Source: Pantoea sp. At-9b | Lineage (GTDB): Bacteria; Pseudomonadota; Gammaproteobacteria; Enterobacterales; Enterobacteriaceae | Direction of reading: 5' to 3' | Assembly (NCBI RefSeq): GCF_000175935.2 | Contig: NC_014837.1 | Coordinates: 3,224,001 to 3,288,000 of the forward strand | DNA length: 64,000 nt | Shown: piece after piece, positions 31,225 to 43,095 of the stretch | How positions within the stretch are numbered: position 1 is the first letter of the stretch | Layout of the letters: each line of letters opens with the position of its first letter | Position numbers and translations under genes: made by a program | The notes under the pieces: model-generated | What the model was told of the DNA's origin: nothing | Databases searched by the model: none | What the model saw: the letters and a program-made list of their open reading frames with translations, nothing else

Positions 31225-31863
31225 TTATTCCAGTTGTTGCAAATCACCGCGCGGGGTGACGCGCCAGCGATGCTGACAAAAGAACAACAGTGGGTTGTCC
31301 TGCTTGCTGTCGCTGTAGCCACTATACAGCTGCAGCGGCGTGCCAATCTTTTCCTCCAGCTGCGCCACTTTTTCATGCCCCAGGCAGCGCATCGCCAGCA
31401 CCCGTCCTCCCCGGCCCGGCTTCATCTGGCTGGCGATTAACTGCACGCGCGGCAGAAAAGAGGAGTCGAAATAGACCTGCTCCACCAGTGACTGCGGCGA
31501 ACCGGTGATTAACCAGACATCCGCATCATCGCTGCTGAGATAGTCGCTTAATCGTTGCTGAACCACAGGAAACGCAGTGACGCGTTGACGAAACCACTGG
31601 GCAAACTCCGCTTCACGCTGCAACAGGCGTTTTTCGCTGTGACCAAAGGTGATCGCCCACAGCAATAAACTCATCGGCCAGCGTGCGGCGCGACCTTTCC
31701 ACAGCAATCCCACGCCGATCACCGGCAACAATGGCAGCACCAGTAGCAGATTCAGCGGCTGATGTTTCAGCAGATAGCGCATGAACGTACCAAACATATC
31801 CTGCTGATGCAGCGTGCCGTCGAGATCAAAAAACACCACGCGTCGTTGCGTACCCTTTGTCAA
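31225..31863 (-). CDS. pgpC: Phosphatidylglycerophosphatase C
   Basis: 212 residues, HAD-family membrane phosphatase (YfhB). The HAD motif I is VVFFDLDGTLHQQDMFGTF; hydrophobic stretches lie at about 37-55 and 62-75; motif II is WLITGSPQSLVEQVYF and motif IV is YSGYSDSKQDNPLL. It dephosphorylates phosphatidylglycerol phosphate to phosphatidylglycerol. The start is a TTG, as no ATG lies nearby and the family begins just before RRVVFFDLDG. It follows tadA's start by about 50 bases, as in E. coli. Confidence 0.93.
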   Translation of the reverse strand: MTKGTQRRVVFFDLDGTLHQQDMFGTFMRYLLKHQPLNLLLVLPLLPVIGVGLLWKGRAARWPMSLLLWAITFGHSEKRLLQREAEFAQWFRQRVTAFPVVQQRLSDYLSSDDADVWLITGSPQSLVEQVYFDSSFLPRVQLIASQMKPGRGGRVLAMRCLGHEKVAQLEEKIGTPLQLYSGYSDSKQDNPLLFFCQHRWRVTPRGDLQQLE

Positions 31864-32062
31864 ACCACTCTCCTGAGATTCTGCCGTTGATGCCCTACAG
31901 TGTAGCCAGCATCCGCGATGGGGTGAAAAGTGTCATTTTTAATTCCAATGACTACAATGCCTGCTGAATAGTTTATTCTCTTGGTCGGTAGTCTGTCATG
32001 CGACATTCCCTGCCGCATACAACAGACTAAAAACGCATTACGTTCTGAATTAAGGATCGGAC

Positions 32063-32902
32063 ATGAGTTCATTGCTGCGGATTCGCCAGCTTTATCCGCG
32101 CCTGGCGCTTAACGAGCGTCGGCTGGCGGATTTTTTGTTGTCGCAGCCAGACCGGGCGCGACATCTGAGTTCGCAAAAACTGGCGGAAGAATCCGGTGTC
32201 AGCCAGTCCAGCGTGGTCAAATTTGCCCAGAAGTTGGGCTATAAAGGCTTTCCAGCATTGAAGCTGGCACTGAGCGAGTCGCTGGCCGATCGCGATGCCA
32301 TCACCGTGCACAACCATATTCTCAGCGATGATCCCCTCAAGGTGGTGGGTGAAAAACTGTTGGCCGAGAAAATATCGGCGATTCGCGCCACGCTTGATAT
32401 TAACAGCGAAGAGATGTTGTTACAGACGTTGCAGTTACTGAAAAATGCTAACCGCATTCTGCTGGTCGGCATTGGGGCATCCGGTCTGGTGGCAAAAGAT
32501 TTCTCGTGGAAACTGATGAAGATTGGCATCAACGCGGTGGCCGAGCAGGATATGCATGCGCTACTCGCCAGCGTGCAGGCAATGGCCGCGGGTGATGTAT
32601 TGCTCGCCATCTCTTATACCGGCGAACGGCGCGAAATCAATCTCGCCGCACAGGAAGCAGCCCAGACCGGTGCTGATGTGCTGGCATTTACCGGGTTCAC
32701 CCCCAATACCTTGCAGCAGTGCGCTACCCATTGCCTGTATACCGTTGCAGAGGAACAAAGTACGCGCAGTGCGGCGATTTCCTCGACCAGCGCCCAGCTG
32801 GCGTTGACCGATCTGCTGTTTATGGCACTGGTACAGAACGATCCGGAACGTGCCTCCAGCCATATTCGCCATAGCGAAGAACTGGTGAAAAAACTGGTGT
32901 AG
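32063..32902 (+). CDS. yfhH: RpiR-family transcription regulator YfhH
   Basis: 279 residues. The N-terminal RpiR helix-turn-helix domain (about 1-77) contains KLAEESGVSQSSVVKFAQKLGYKGFPALKLALSE. A SIS phosphosugar-binding domain (about 125-265) contains ILLVGIGASGLVAKDF and LLAISYTGERREINLAAQEA. It matches E. coli YfhH in sequence and position after pgpC. Members sense phosphosugars; the targets of YfhH are not established. It is divergent from pgpC. Confidence 0.88.
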   Translation: MSSLLRIRQLYPRLALNERRLADFLLSQPDRARHLSSQKLAEESGVSQSSVVKFAQKLGYKGFPALKLALSESLADRDAITVHNHILSDDPLKVVGEKLLAEKISAIRATLDINSEEMLLQTLQLLKNANRILLVGIGASGLVAKDFSWKLMKIGINAVAEQDMHALLASVQAMAAGDVLLAISYTGERREINLAAQEAAQTGADVLAFTGFTPNTLQQCATHCLYTVAEEQSTRSAAISSTSAQLALTDLLFMALVQNDPERASSHIRHSEELVKKLV

Positions 32903-32965
32903 TTCTTACCGGATATGCAGTGGCGCGATTAATCGCGTCACTGCAAGTAGGGTGTTTAATTATTC

Positions 32966-33826
32966 CTATCGTGCGGCATACGCGCATAACCAACGCCACC
33001 ACCACAAGGGACGCCAATATTTTCTTATTTTTGGTGCCGGGATTGACTGTCGGTTATGGCTTTTTACTTTAATCCAGTCAAAATTAAGAAATAGCCGACT
33101 ATGGCCAGACTCCTTACCGAAATAACTACACTCCTGTTTTTTACGCAAGTCAATGGGCGTATTCACTGATAAATCGCGTTCTAAACTGTGGTAGGTTTTA
33201 TCTCTATCCAGATCGCGTTCATAACACCAAACATTTTTTGGCATATAACGCTGCTGTGAACCCTGATATTTTTGGTATTTCACAAAACGATAATCTTCTG
33301 CGCCGTAATGACCACAATACTCTTCGTCGTAACCATAAAAACGCAGGAAACGCGCGCGACTCATAAAAAAAAGATTAGCATGGCCTTTATAGTAGCGCCC
33401 ATTGGCACGCTTGCGGTACAGCTTGTAGAAACACCGCCCGGGGCTTGCCGCGTTCGCCAGCGAGGTAAGTGTGGCAGCCGGAAATGCGTGGTCGAGATCC
33501 GACATTAAGATTTTATCAGATTTGGCATAGGTCACTCCCAGATTACGCGCCCCACCCTGATTCCATTTAATATCCGTCGTAATACGCAACCAGGTAAAAT
33601 TAATATTTAGCTCAGGAATAGCGTAAGTTATGGGCGAACCGTCATCGACAATAATAAACTCAATCCGATCTAACAACTCATCGGGATAGGTTGCATACTC
33701 TGTTAATAGCGACACAACGGAATCAATCGATTCTTGATTACAATAAAAGTGGGTAATATAACTTAAATCAATATGGGACTTATCAGCAGCATGACGCTGC
33801 CTGATTAATTCAGCCGGAACATCCAT
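32966..33826 (-). CDS. Family 2 glycosyltransferase, orphan insertion
   Basis: 286 residues from the ATG at 33826 (a TTG lies two codons upstream). The GT-A fold is indicated by EFIIVDDGSP near residue 60-68, the metal-binding DLDHAF near 110 (a DxD), and a QGGARNLGVTYAKSD motif typical of GT2 enzymes. A WCYERDLDRDKTYHSLERDLS segment lies near 205-225. There is no signal peptide or membrane anchor, but the C-terminus is basic and tryptophan-rich (RKYWRPLWWWRWL), perhaps for membrane association. The gene is visibly AT-richer than its neighbours, and E. coli has nothing here between yfhH and yfhL, so it is probably acquired. Donor and acceptor are unknown. Confidence 0.75.
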   Translation of the reverse strand: MDVPAELIRQRHAADKSHIDLSYITHFYCNQESIDSVVSLLTEYATYPDELLDRIEFIIVDDGSPITYAIPELNINFTWLRITTDIKWNQGGARNLGVTYAKSDKILMSDLDHAFPAATLTSLANAASPGRCFYKLYRKRANGRYYKGHANLFFMSRARFLRFYGYDEEYCGHYGAEDYRFVKYQKYQGSQQRYMPKNVWCYERDLDRDKTYHSLERDLSVNTPIDLRKKQECSYFGKESGHSRLFLNFDWIKVKSHNRQSIPAPKIRKYWRPLWWWRWLCAYAAR

Positions 33827-33990
33827 GTTCAATCCATCTATCTCATCCTTGATAGCGCAAATACTAACTCAACACCGTTCTGTTTCCCCGTGAGTAACGC
33901 TGAAAAAAAATTGAGATTATTAATCTGAAAGAAAAACCAAAAAACTCATGATGCCATCACGGAAATCTACTCAATCACCTCACGCCAGAG

Positions 33991-34008
33991 TCTTGCGCTA
34001 GCGCAAGA
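33991..34008. repeat. 18-base perfect palindrome upstream of yfhL
   Basis: TCTTGCGCTAGCGCAAGA is a perfect inverted repeat without a loop in the AT-rich gap between the glycosyltransferase gene and yfhL, 100 bases before the yfhL start. It could be an operator for yfhL or the glycosyltransferase. No regulator with this site is recognised. Confidence 0.7.
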
Positions 34009-34107
34009 TGGATGAAGAAAAACCGGACTTCAGATTGGGGTAGCAACTGAATTGTGGTAAGGTGCGCGCCTTATTTTAATCACCTTGCCTCAGACACCGA
34101 ACCGATC

Positions 34108-34356
34108 ATGGCTTTACTGATTACCCAGCGTTGCATCAACTGTGACATGTGCGAACCGGAGTGCCCTAATCAGGCCATCAGTCTCGGGGATGCCATCTAC
34201 CAGATTGATAGTGACCGCTGCACCGAATGTGTCGGCCATTATGATGTGCCGACGTGTCTGAGCGTGTGCCCGATCGATAACACTATCATTCCCGACCCTC
34301 AGCACCCCGAAAGCCGCGAGGCGCTGTGGGAGAAATTTGTGGTGCTACACCACTAA
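34108..34356 (+). CDS. yfhL: YfhL-type 2[4Fe-4S] ferredoxin
   Basis: 82 residues from the ATG at 34108 (family start MALLIT). The first cluster motif is [12 protein letters not shown] (CxxCxxCxxxC). The second is [18 protein letters not shown], with the eight-residue insertion between the second and third cysteines typical of Allochromatium-type low-potential ferredoxins. It is a small cytoplasmic electron carrier; its partners are not known from the sequence. It ends tail-to-tail with acpS, overlapping by 4 bases. Confidence 0.93.
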   Translation: MALLITQRCINCDMCEPECPNQAISLGDAIYQIDSDRCTECVGHYDVPTCLSVCPIDNTIIPDPQHPESREALWEKFVVLHH

Positions 34357-34733
34357 TTTTCGATAATCACCGTGGCACAGGCGTAATGACGTTCATCCGC
34401 CAGCGTGACATGCACATGTTGCACCCCGAGCTGGCTGGCAATATCGGCGGCATGCTGGAAGAAACGCAGCCCCGGTTTGCCCAGCGCATCGTTATAGACT
34501 TCAAACTGGTTGAACGCCAGCCCGCCACGGATGCCGGTGCCAAACGCTTTTGCCGCCGCTTCTTTCACCGCAAAGCGCTTCGCCAGAAAACGCACCGGCT
34601 GCTGGTGCGTCTGATATTGTTGCCACTCAGCTTCGCTTAACACACGGCGCGCCAGGCGATCGCCGGAACGCTCAATCACCCCGGCAATACGCTCGATCTC
34701 AACAATATCGGTGCCCAGCCCGAGAATAGCCAT
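34353..34733 (-). CDS. acpS: Holo-[acyl-carrier-protein] synthase
   Basis: 126 residues, the E. coli length. It begins [16 protein letters not shown] with the Mg2+-binding aspartate, and later [20 protein letters not shown] carries the catalytic glutamate and lysines. It transfers 4'-phosphopantetheine from CoA to acyl carrier protein. It overlaps pdxJ by one base, ending the rnc-era-recO-pdxJ-acpS series. Confidence 0.97.
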   Translation of the reverse strand: MAILGLGTDIVEIERIAGVIERSGDRLARRVLSEAEWQQYQTHQQPVRFLAKRFAVKEAAAKAFGTGIRGGLAFNQFEVYNDALGKPGLRFFQHAADIASQLGVQHVHVTLADERHYACATVIIEN

Positions 34734-35464
34734 TAACGGCGCGCTTCCCGCAGCAGCAGCTTCATCTCTTTTACCGCTTCAGCCAGACCACTCATCACCG
34801 CACGACCAATAATCGCGTGGCCGATATTCAGCTCATGCATTTCCGGCAGCGCTGCAATCGGCAGCACGTTATGGTAGGTAAGACCGTGGCCCGCATTCAC
34901 TTTAAGGCCAAGGCTGGCCGCAAAGGTTGCCGCTTTACGAATACGCTCCAGCTCCGCATCGCGTGCCAGGCCTTCAGGCGCTTCTGCGTAGGCACCGGTG
35001 TGAATTTCAATGTAAGGTGCACCGCTCGCCACGGCCGCTTCGATCTGGCGATGATCGGCATCGATAAACAATGACACCAGAATACCCGCCTCGCTCAGCA
35101 GCTTCACCGCAGCATTGATTTTATCCTGCTGACCCGCCACATCGAGGCCGCCTTCGGTGGTCACTTCCTGGCGCTTTTCCGGCACCAGACAGCAAAAGTG
35201 CGGTTTGATGTCACAGGCAATGCCAACCATCTCATCGGTCACCGCCATTTCCAGGTTCATGCGCGTCTGGATGGTATCGCGCAGAATACGCACGTCACGA
35301 TCGGTGATATGGCGGCGGTCTTCACGCAGGTGCACGGTAATGCCATCCGCGCCAGCTTGTTCAGAAATAAATGCGGCCTGCACCGGATCGGGATAATTCG
35401 TGCCACGTGCGTTACGAACAGTGGCGATGTGGTCAATGTTGACCCCTAACAGCAACTCAGCCAT
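34733..35464 (-). CDS. pdxJ: Pyridoxine 5'-phosphate synthase
   Basis: 243 residues, the family length. It is a TIM-barrel enzyme that condenses 3-amino-2-oxopropyl phosphate with 1-deoxy-D-xylulose 5-phosphate to form PNP, the last step of de novo vitamin B6 synthesis. Visible motifs are [18 protein letters not shown] at the N-terminus, [11 protein letters not shown] near 40-50, and [11 protein letters not shown] near 193-203. It sits between recO (59-base gap) and acpS. Confidence 0.97.
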   Translation of the reverse strand: MAELLLGVNIDHIATVRNARGTNYPDPVQAAFISEQAGADGITVHLREDRRHITDRDVRILRDTIQTRMNLEMAVTDEMVGIACDIKPHFCCLVPEKRQEVTTEGGLDVAGQQDKINAAVKLLSEAGILVSLFIDADHRQIEAAVASGAPYIEIHTGAYAEAPEGLARDAELERIRKAATFAASLGLKVNAGHGLTYHNVLPIAALPEMHELNIGHAIIGRAVMSGLAEAVKEMKLLLREARR

Positions 35465-35523
35465 GACAATCCTTAACTAGGTTTAGTGTGTTTGCAGTGT
35501 ACCGCGCGGCGGCAGGACTGGCA

Positions 35524-36252
35524 TCATTCGCGCGTCGCATCCGGCTTCTTTTTCGGCACGAACTGGCGAAAGAGTTCCTGACTCTTGAGCGGTTTGCCAC
35601 CCAGATACGGCTTCAGCGCCATCCTGGTAAAGCGTTTGGCCGCACGCAGGCTATCGGCATCAGGGAAATCACGTTCCCAAAGCGCCCGCAGTTGGCGGCC
35701 GGTAAAACTCCGCTGATTCACCACCAGGCTGGCAATAAATCCTTTCTCTTCACGATAGCTGTAGGTCATACCGTCATCCACTTCTTCGCCGCTGCCTGCA
35801 CAGTGCAGGAAATCGACGCCGTATCCCAGATGGCCAAGTAACGCCAGTTCGAAACGGCGCAAGGCTGGCTCCGGTGTCCCGCTAGCAGCGGCCAGTGCCT
35901 GGATACAATTCAGGTAATCAAAGAAAAGATCAGAGAACGGAATTTCCTGCTCCAGCACCCGTGACAGCAATTCGTTCACGTACAGGCCGCAGTAGAGCGT
36001 GATACCACTCAGAGGGAGCGCCAGCGAGACCGCTTCAGCGTTGCGCAGCGTTTTGACTTCGCCACGCCCGCCCCAGCGCACCAGCAAGGGGGTGAAAGGT
36101 TGTAACGCACCTTTGAGTTGCGAACGACGCGAACGTGCACCTTTGGCAAGGACACGCACCCGCCCTTCGCTTTCGCTAAACAGATCGAGCAGCAGGCTGG
36201 TTTCGCTGTAAGGGCGACTATGCAGCACAAAGGCGCGTTGCCAGCCTTCCAT
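35524..36252 (-). CDS. recO: DNA repair protein RecO
   Basis: 242 residues, as in E. coli. It begins [27 protein letters not shown], the N-terminal OB fold, followed by the helical domain. It loads RecA onto SSB-coated gaps with RecR in the RecF pathway. Its start is only 3 bases after the era stop, consistent with the classical rnc-era-recO operon. Confidence 0.96.
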   Translation of the reverse strand: MEGWQRAFVLHSRPYSETSLLLDLFSESEGRVRVLAKGARSRRSQLKGALQPFTPLLVRWGGRGEVKTLRNAEAVSLALPLSGITLYCGLYVNELLSRVLEQEIPFSDLFFDYLNCIQALAAASGTPEPALRRFELALLGHLGYGVDFLHCAGSGEEVDDGMTYSYREEKGFIASLVVNQRSFTGRQLRALWERDFPDADSLRAAKRFTRMALKPYLGGKPLKSQELFRQFVPKKKPDATRE

Positions 36253-36255
36253 CGA

Positions 36256-37161
36256 TTAGAGGTCGTCTACATAACCCAAGCTGCGCAGCGCACGTTCGTC
36301 ATCCGCCCAGCCAGATTTGACCTTCACCCACAGCTCAAGGTGGACTTTGGCCTCGAACATCTCTTCCATATCTCTGCGCGCTTCGATACCGATGGTTTTG
36401 ATTTTGGCACCTTTGTTGCCAATCACCATTTTCTTCTGACCTTCACGTTCGACCAGAATCAGGCCACTGATATCATAGCCACCGCGTTCATTAGTCTCGA
36501 ACTTTTCAATCTCAACGGTGACGGAATACGGCAGTTCGGCACCGAGGAAACGCATCAGTTTTTCACGGATGATCTCGGAAGCCATAAAGCGCTGTGAACG
36601 GTCGGTGATGTACTCTTCCGGGAAGTGGTGCTCCGCTTTAGGCAGGCGCTTACGCACGATCGCGGCGATAGTATCGACGTTTTTACCCGTTTCCGCAGAG
36701 ATCGGCACGATATCCGTGAAGTTCATCTGCTGACCAAGGAACTGGAGATGCGGCAGCAGGATGCTTTTATCCTGGATGTTATCCACCTTGTTTACCGCCA
36801 GCACCACCGGCACTTTGCCGTCACGCAGCTTGTTCAGCACCATTTCGTCATCTGGCGTCCAGCGCGTGCCGTCAACCACGAAAATAACCAGTTCAACGTC
36901 ACCGATGGAACTGCTGGCAGCACGGTTCATCAGGCGGTTAATCGCCCGTTTCTCTTCCATGTGCAGTCCGGGTGTGTCCACGTAGATAGCCTGATATGGC
37001 CCTTCAGTATGGATACCCATAATGCGGTGACGCGTGGTTTGCGGCTTGCGTGAGGTGATCGACACCTTCTGCCCCAGTAACTGGTTCAGCAAGGTGGATT
37101 TGCCGACGTTCGGTCGGCCAACAATCGCGACAAAGCCGCAATAAGTTTCGTGTTCGCTCAT
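36256..37161 (-). CDS. era: Ribosome-assembly GTPase Era
   Basis: 301 residues. G1 GRPNVGKS is at 15-22, G3 is DTPGLH, G4 is NKVD, and a C-terminal KH domain contains [16 protein letters not shown] for binding the 3' end of 16S rRNA. It is an essential 30S maturation checkpoint. It lies 45 bases downstream of rnc. Confidence 0.97.
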   Translation of the reverse strand: MSEHETYCGFVAIVGRPNVGKSTLLNQLLGQKVSITSRKPQTTRHRIMGIHTEGPYQAIYVDTPGLHMEEKRAINRLMNRAASSSIGDVELVIFVVDGTRWTPDDEMVLNKLRDGKVPVVLAVNKVDNIQDKSILLPHLQFLGQQMNFTDIVPISAETGKNVDTIAAIVRKRLPKAEHHFPEEYITDRSQRFMASEIIREKLMRFLGAELPYSVTVEIEKFETNERGGYDISGLILVEREGQKKMVIGNKGAKIKTIGIEARRDMEEMFEAKVHLELWVKVKSGWADDERALRSLGYVDDL

Positions 37162-37206
37162 TCGAGTCCTGACTTAATCAGCACCGGTCAGGGTGCTGCG
37201 ATGTGA

Positions 37207-38968
<1,762 letters not shown>

Positions 38969-38977
38969 TGAGGTTCC

Positions 38978-40777
38978 TTATTTGCTGTCTTTACCGACAT
39001 GCAGAATGGCAAGGAATGCTTCCTGCGGCAGCTCAACGTTACCGACCTGCTTCATTCGCTTCTTACCTTCCTTCTGCTTCTGCAACAGTTTTTTCTTACG
39101 GCTAACGTCACCGCCATAGCATTTCGCCAGAACGTTTTTACGCAGCTGTTTGACCGTTGAGCGAGCGATAATGTGGTTGCCAATTGCTGCCTGAATCGCG
39201 ATATCGAACTGCTGGCGGGGGATCAGATCTTTCATCTTTTCCACCAGCTCGCGGCCACGATATTGCGAGTTATCACGGTGAGTAATCAGCGCCAGCGCAT
39301 CGACACGTTCTGCGTTGATCAGCACGTCGACACGCACCATGTCAGAGGCCTGGAAACGTTTGAAGTTATAATCCAATGAAGCATAGCCACGCGACGTCGA
39401 TTTCAGACGGTCAAAGAAGTCGAGAACCACTTCCGCCATCGGAATTTCGTAAGTCAGCGCAACCTGGTTGCCGTGGTAAACCATATTTGTCTGAACACCA
39501 CGCTTCTCAATACAGAGCGTAATGACGTTGCCGAGAAACTCCTGCGGCAGCAGCATATGACACTCGGCGATCGGTTCGCGCAGTTCTTCAATATTATTCA
39601 GCGGCGGCAGCTTAGACGGGCTGTCAACGTACACTACTTCGCCATCTGTGGTTTCCACTTCATACACCACGGTCGGTGCGGTGGTGATCAGATCGAGATC
39701 GTATTCACGTTCCAGACGTTCCTGGATGATCTCCATATGCAGCAGGCCGAGGAAGCCACAGCGGAAGCCGAAGCCCAGCGCAGTGGAGCTTTCCGGCTCG
39801 TAAAACAACGATGCATCGTTCAGGCTCAGTTTGCCCAGCGCATCGCGGAAGGCTTCATAATCATCAGAGCTGACCGGGAACAGACCGGCATACACCTGCG
39901 GCTTCACTTTTTTAAAGCCTGGCAGCGCTTTATCTGCCGGGTTGCGTTGCAGCGTCAGGGTATCGCCCACGGGCGCGCCGAGAATATCTTTAATGGCGCA
40001 CACCAGCCAGCCTACCTCGCCGCATTTCAGCTCAGTACGATCAACTTGTTTAGGGGTGAAAATCCCCAGGCGATCGGCGTTGTACACCTGACCGGTGCTC
40101 ATCACTTTAACTTTATCGCCTTTGCGCAACGTACCGTTTTTAATACGGATCAGCGACACCACGCCGAGATAGTTATCAAACCACGAGTCGATGATCAGCG
40201 CCTGCAATGGCCCTTCCGGATCACCTTCCGGCGGCGGAATGTCACGCACCAGACGCTCCAGCACATCCGGGACACCGACACCGGTCTTGGCGGAGCAACG
40301 AACGGCATCGACCGCATCAATACCGACGATGTCTTCAATCTCTTCCGCGACACGTTCCGGATCAGCCGCAGGCAGGTCGATCTTGTTCAGTACCGGTACG
40401 ACTTCCAGATCCATTTCCATGGCGGTATAGCAGTTCGCCAGCGTCTGTGCTTCTACGCCCTGACCTGCATCGACCACCAGCAACGCCCCTTCACAGGCCG
40501 CCAGAGAGCGCGATACTTCATAGGAGAAGTCCACGTGTCCGGGAGTGTCGATAAAATTGAGCTGGTAAGTTTCACCGTTCAGCGCTTTGTAATCGAGCGT
40601 TACGCTCTGCGCTTTAATAGTAATGCCGCGTTCACGCTCCAGATCCATCGAATCCAGAACCTGCGCCGCCATCTCACGATCGCTCAGGCCACCACAAATT
40701 TGGATCAAACGGTCTGACAGCGTCGATTTGCCGTGGTCGATATGAGCGATGATAGAGAAATTTCGTATGTGCTTCAT
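38978..40777 (-). CDS. lepA: Translation elongation factor 4 (LepA)
   Basis: 599 residues, identical in length to E. coli LepA. Its GTPase domain begins [25 protein letters not shown], with DTPGHVDF and NKIDLP. EF-G-like domains and the LepA-specific C-terminal domain ([20 protein letters not shown]) follow. It assists ribosome initiation/assembly and back-translocation. The first gene of the lepA-lepB pair. Confidence 0.98.
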   Translation of the reverse strand: MKHIRNFSIIAHIDHGKSTLSDRLIQICGGLSDREMAAQVLDSMDLERERGITIKAQSVTLDYKALNGETYQLNFIDTPGHVDFSYEVSRSLAACEGALLVVDAGQGVEAQTLANCYTAMEMDLEVVPVLNKIDLPAADPERVAEEIEDIVGIDAVDAVRCSAKTGVGVPDVLERLVRDIPPPEGDPEGPLQALIIDSWFDNYLGVVSLIRIKNGTLRKGDKVKVMSTGQVYNADRLGIFTPKQVDRTELKCGEVGWLVCAIKDILGAPVGDTLTLQRNPADKALPGFKKVKPQVYAGLFPVSSDDYEAFRDALGKLSLNDASLFYEPESSTALGFGFRCGFLGLLHMEIIQERLEREYDLDLITTAPTVVYEVETTDGEVVYVDSPSKLPPLNNIEELREPIAECHMLLPQEFLGNVITLCIEKRGVQTNMVYHGNQVALTYEIPMAEVVLDFFDRLKSTSRGYASLDYNFKRFQASDMVRVDVLINAERVDALALITHRDNSQYRGRELVEKMKDLIPRQQFDIAIQAAIGNHIIARSTVKQLRKNVLAKCYGGDVSRKKKLLQKQKEGKKRMKQVGNVELPQEAFLAILHVGKDSK

Positions 40778-40968
40778 TTATATGAATATCTTCACTTATA
40801 ATATCAGTTGAATACTTGAGCACAGACACATTCAGGAAATGGAGTTTTACCTGGAACCCTGTCAGCCTCATTAATGACGACGCATATTACACTGTTAACG
40901 CCTTGCGTTAAAGAATGGAACTGCGGGGAATCGCAACAGATTTCAGCGGCTAAACGCCGTGATAAAGA

Positions 40969-40983
40969 CCGCGTTCGACGCGG
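40969..40983 (-). terminator. Possible terminator of the rpoE-rseABC operon
   Basis: CCGCGT and ACGCGG form a stem around CGA just after the rseC stop on the minus strand, followed by TCTTTATC. The T-run is poor, so it may be only partial. The remaining roughly 190 bases up to lepA should hold the lepA promoter, but no strong match was seen. Confidence 0.35.
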
Positions 40984-40994
40984 CCCGGCAAGAA

Positions 40995-41459
40995 TCAAAC
41001 TTCAGTTTCCACCCGCATCGCATCAGGCGGCAAAGCAACGTTGAGAATCACTGGCTGAAAAGCCTCGCGTTCACCGAACACCGCAGAAACGCCCTTCGCC
41101 ACAATGAAGCCACCCACGCCGCCCAGTAACGCACCACAGGCGGAAGCCAGATCGCTGTGGAACAGCATTTGAAACAGGCCCGCGACCAGAAACAGGCCAA
41201 ACAGTGGCGTCATATAAACCAACAACGCTGAACCCAACAAACTGCTTTCACGAATGCCCAGCTCGATACGCTGACCAGGCTGCAACGGTTCCGGGCTGGC
41301 GATTTGCATCACATGCGCATTTTTTGGCCCCAGCTTATTCAGCATATGGCTGCCGCAACCTTTACGCGCCGAGCAACTGTTACAGGAGGTTTTCGCTTCT
41401 GTATGCAGCGTCGCGATACCCTCTTTCCACGCCACCACGGTGGCCCATTCTCTCATCAT
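40995..41459 (-). CDS. rseC: SoxR-reducing system / sigmaE modulator RseC
   Basis: 154 residues (E. coli 159). The N-terminal cysteine cluster (CNSCSARKGCG, about 26-36) precedes two membrane segments (about 76-98 and 103-122). RseC takes part in reducing SoxR with the Rsx complex and has a minor positive effect on sigmaE. Its start overlaps the end of rseB by 4 bases. The first of two adjacent ATGs is chosen from alignment with MIKEWATVV. Confidence 0.93.
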   Translation of the reverse strand: MMREWATVVAWKEGIATLHTEAKTSCNSCSARKGCGSHMLNKLGPKNAHVMQIASPEPLQPGQRIELGIRESSLLGSALLVYMTPLFGLFLVAGLFQMLFHSDLASACGALLGGVGGFIVAKGVSAVFGEREAFQPVILNVALPPDAMRVETEV

Positions 41460-42412
41460 TTTGCTGATCCCGAATCAATGCTGTCCGCAATACGTTTTGC
41501 TGTGGTCGGTGGAATCTCACCCACCACGGTAATCTCGTTATTATTGCGCACTTCAGTCTGCACCGTGCGACGCCCAGTGCGCAATGTCTGCGCAACACTG
41601 CTTTTATCTGCGGGCGTTACATTTATCGCAAAACTGAACAGACCATCGCTATAGAGACGGGATTCAACGGTTTTGCTCATTGCCGGGATATCACGGCGAC
41701 TCTGCGAGATCAACGTCATCCCCGCCGGAAGCCATGTCGGCTGCCAGTTGAGCTGAACTTTATCGCCAGCCGGTAACGACAGGGTGGGTGGCAGATTGGC
41801 TTTCTCCAGCCCCTGCATCAGATTACGCACGCCTTCATCAACAGCAAAACTGATGACACGGAACTGCTCCAGCGTTTCGCCGTCGCGATCCAGCAAGTCG
41901 ATACGTAGTGGCAATTTAGTATCGACATCCAGCCACACCACATAGCTGTAACGCGAGCCGTCACGGGAGACGATACGAACCACTTCACACAGCTGATCGG
42001 CAATACGTGAACGCCCCACCGGAATGAAATCATAGGCATTGCTCAGGCGGGTGAAGTCGGCAAACATCAGCGGCGGCAACGCATCGATAATGTGGTTGCC
42101 GGGCAGCGAGAACGGATCAAGACCCGGTTCGAAGTAGCTGATATCGTTGCCACGCTGAATCACTTCACGACGCGGACCGTCCATCTGCAATAACTGAGCA
42201 AAGATACGGTTATCGATCACCGCATGACGATAACGCAAAGATTCAATGCCCAGACGTGAGACATTGATGTAAGCGAATTCGTAATTGAGGGACTGGCTTG
42301 CCTGCTCCATCTGCTGTAACAACGCCCCGGACGCAGAGGTCTGCGCCGGGGCGGTAGATGTATAAAGCAGGCTGCCTGCCAGCAGGCTAACGGCACACCA
42401 AAGCTGCTTCAT
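41456..42412 (-). CDS. rseB: Periplasmic sigmaE regulator RseB
   Basis: 318 residues (E. coli 318). The signal peptide is MKQLWCAVSLLAGSLLYTSTAPAQ. A large lipoprotein-localisation-like domain binding LPS or lipoprotein signals (FEYAYINVS-type segment seen as LNYEFAYINVSRLG) and a small C-terminal domain follow. RseB shields RseA from DegS. It overlaps rseA by one base and rseC by four. Confidence 0.96.
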   Translation of the reverse strand: MKQLWCAVSLLAGSLLYTSTAPAQTSASGALLQQMEQASQSLNYEFAYINVSRLGIESLRYRHAVIDNRIFAQLLQMDGPRREVIQRGNDISYFEPGLDPFSLPGNHIIDALPPLMFADFTRLSNAYDFIPVGRSRIADQLCEVVRIVSRDGSRYSYVVWLDVDTKLPLRIDLLDRDGETLEQFRVISFAVDEGVRNLMQGLEKANLPPTLSLPAGDKVQLNWQPTWLPAGMTLISQSRRDIPAMSKTVESRLYSDGLFSFAINVTPADKSSVAQTLRTGRRTVQTEVRNNNEITVVGEIPPTTAKRIADSIDSGSAK

Positions 42413-43068
42413 TACTGCTGCTGAATTCCTAACGACTGATTACCGGGAACATTCGCTTGCGCCTGTTGCGGATCGTTCTTCTCAAACTGAACCTGATCAG
42501 CATGCAGACGACGTTGCAGCTCATAATCTTGCAGCATCGCATTGATGCGACGACGCTGTTCCTGCACCTGCTGGTTTGAACTGTTGGTATCAAACGCATC
42601 AGACGGCACACCGAGACTTACCGGCGAAGCCTTGCCCATCATCGGCAGCGTATTGAACACGGGCGAATCGGACGCTTCTGTTGCGCTGCTACCTGCTGGC
42701 TGGTTGTAATGTTGAACACCGACAATCACCGCCAGCGAGACACAGGCCGCTACGCCAACCTGCGCCAGTTGCGCTGTCCAGGAACCGGACTTGCGCCAGA
42801 ACGGCATTTTCTTCCAGCGCACCGGTTCGGGCTGTGCTTCAGGGATCAGCGAAGTCACTTTACGTACCGGCTCATTTTCGATGGCTGCCGCCACGCGCGC
42901 GGAGATATCAAAATGCAGCACTTCACCCACATCGCCCCGCAGGGTGTCGCGGATCAGATGGTAGCTTTCCCAGCTTTTTTGCAGATTTGCATCCCTGGAT
43001 AACGACGCCAAAAGCTCGTTATCTAAAGTTTCACCATCCATTAAAGCGGAAAGTTTTTCTTTCTGCAT
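42412..43068 (-). CDS. rseA: Anti-sigmaE factor RseA
   Basis: 218 residues (E. coli 216). The N-terminal cytoplasmic sigmaE-binding domain begins MQKEKLSALMDGET; a single membrane segment lies at about 100-119 (AQLAQVGVAACVSLAVIVGV). The periplasmic part contains the DegS cleavage context SPVSLG near residue 150, then a glutamine-rich tail. It holds RpoE at the membrane until regulated proteolysis by DegS and RseP. It is 27 bases after rpoE. Confidence 0.96.
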   Translation of the reverse strand: MQKEKLSALMDGETLDNELLASLSRDANLQKSWESYHLIRDTLRGDVGEVLHFDISARVAAAIENEPVRKVTSLIPEAQPEPVRWKKMPFWRKSGSWTAQLAQVGVAACVSLAVIVGVQHYNQPAGSSATEASDSPVFNTLPMMGKASPVSLGVPSDAFDTNSSNQQVQEQRRRINAMLQDYELQRRLHADQVQFEKNDPQQAQANVPGNQSLGIQQQ

Positions 43069-43095
43069 GCTTTGGTACCCTTCCAGTAGCCGTTA

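Noticed and set aside
39473..40717. Plus-strand open frame of 414 codons
   Set aside because: Antisense to lepA. The composition is shadow-like and no motif is recognisable.
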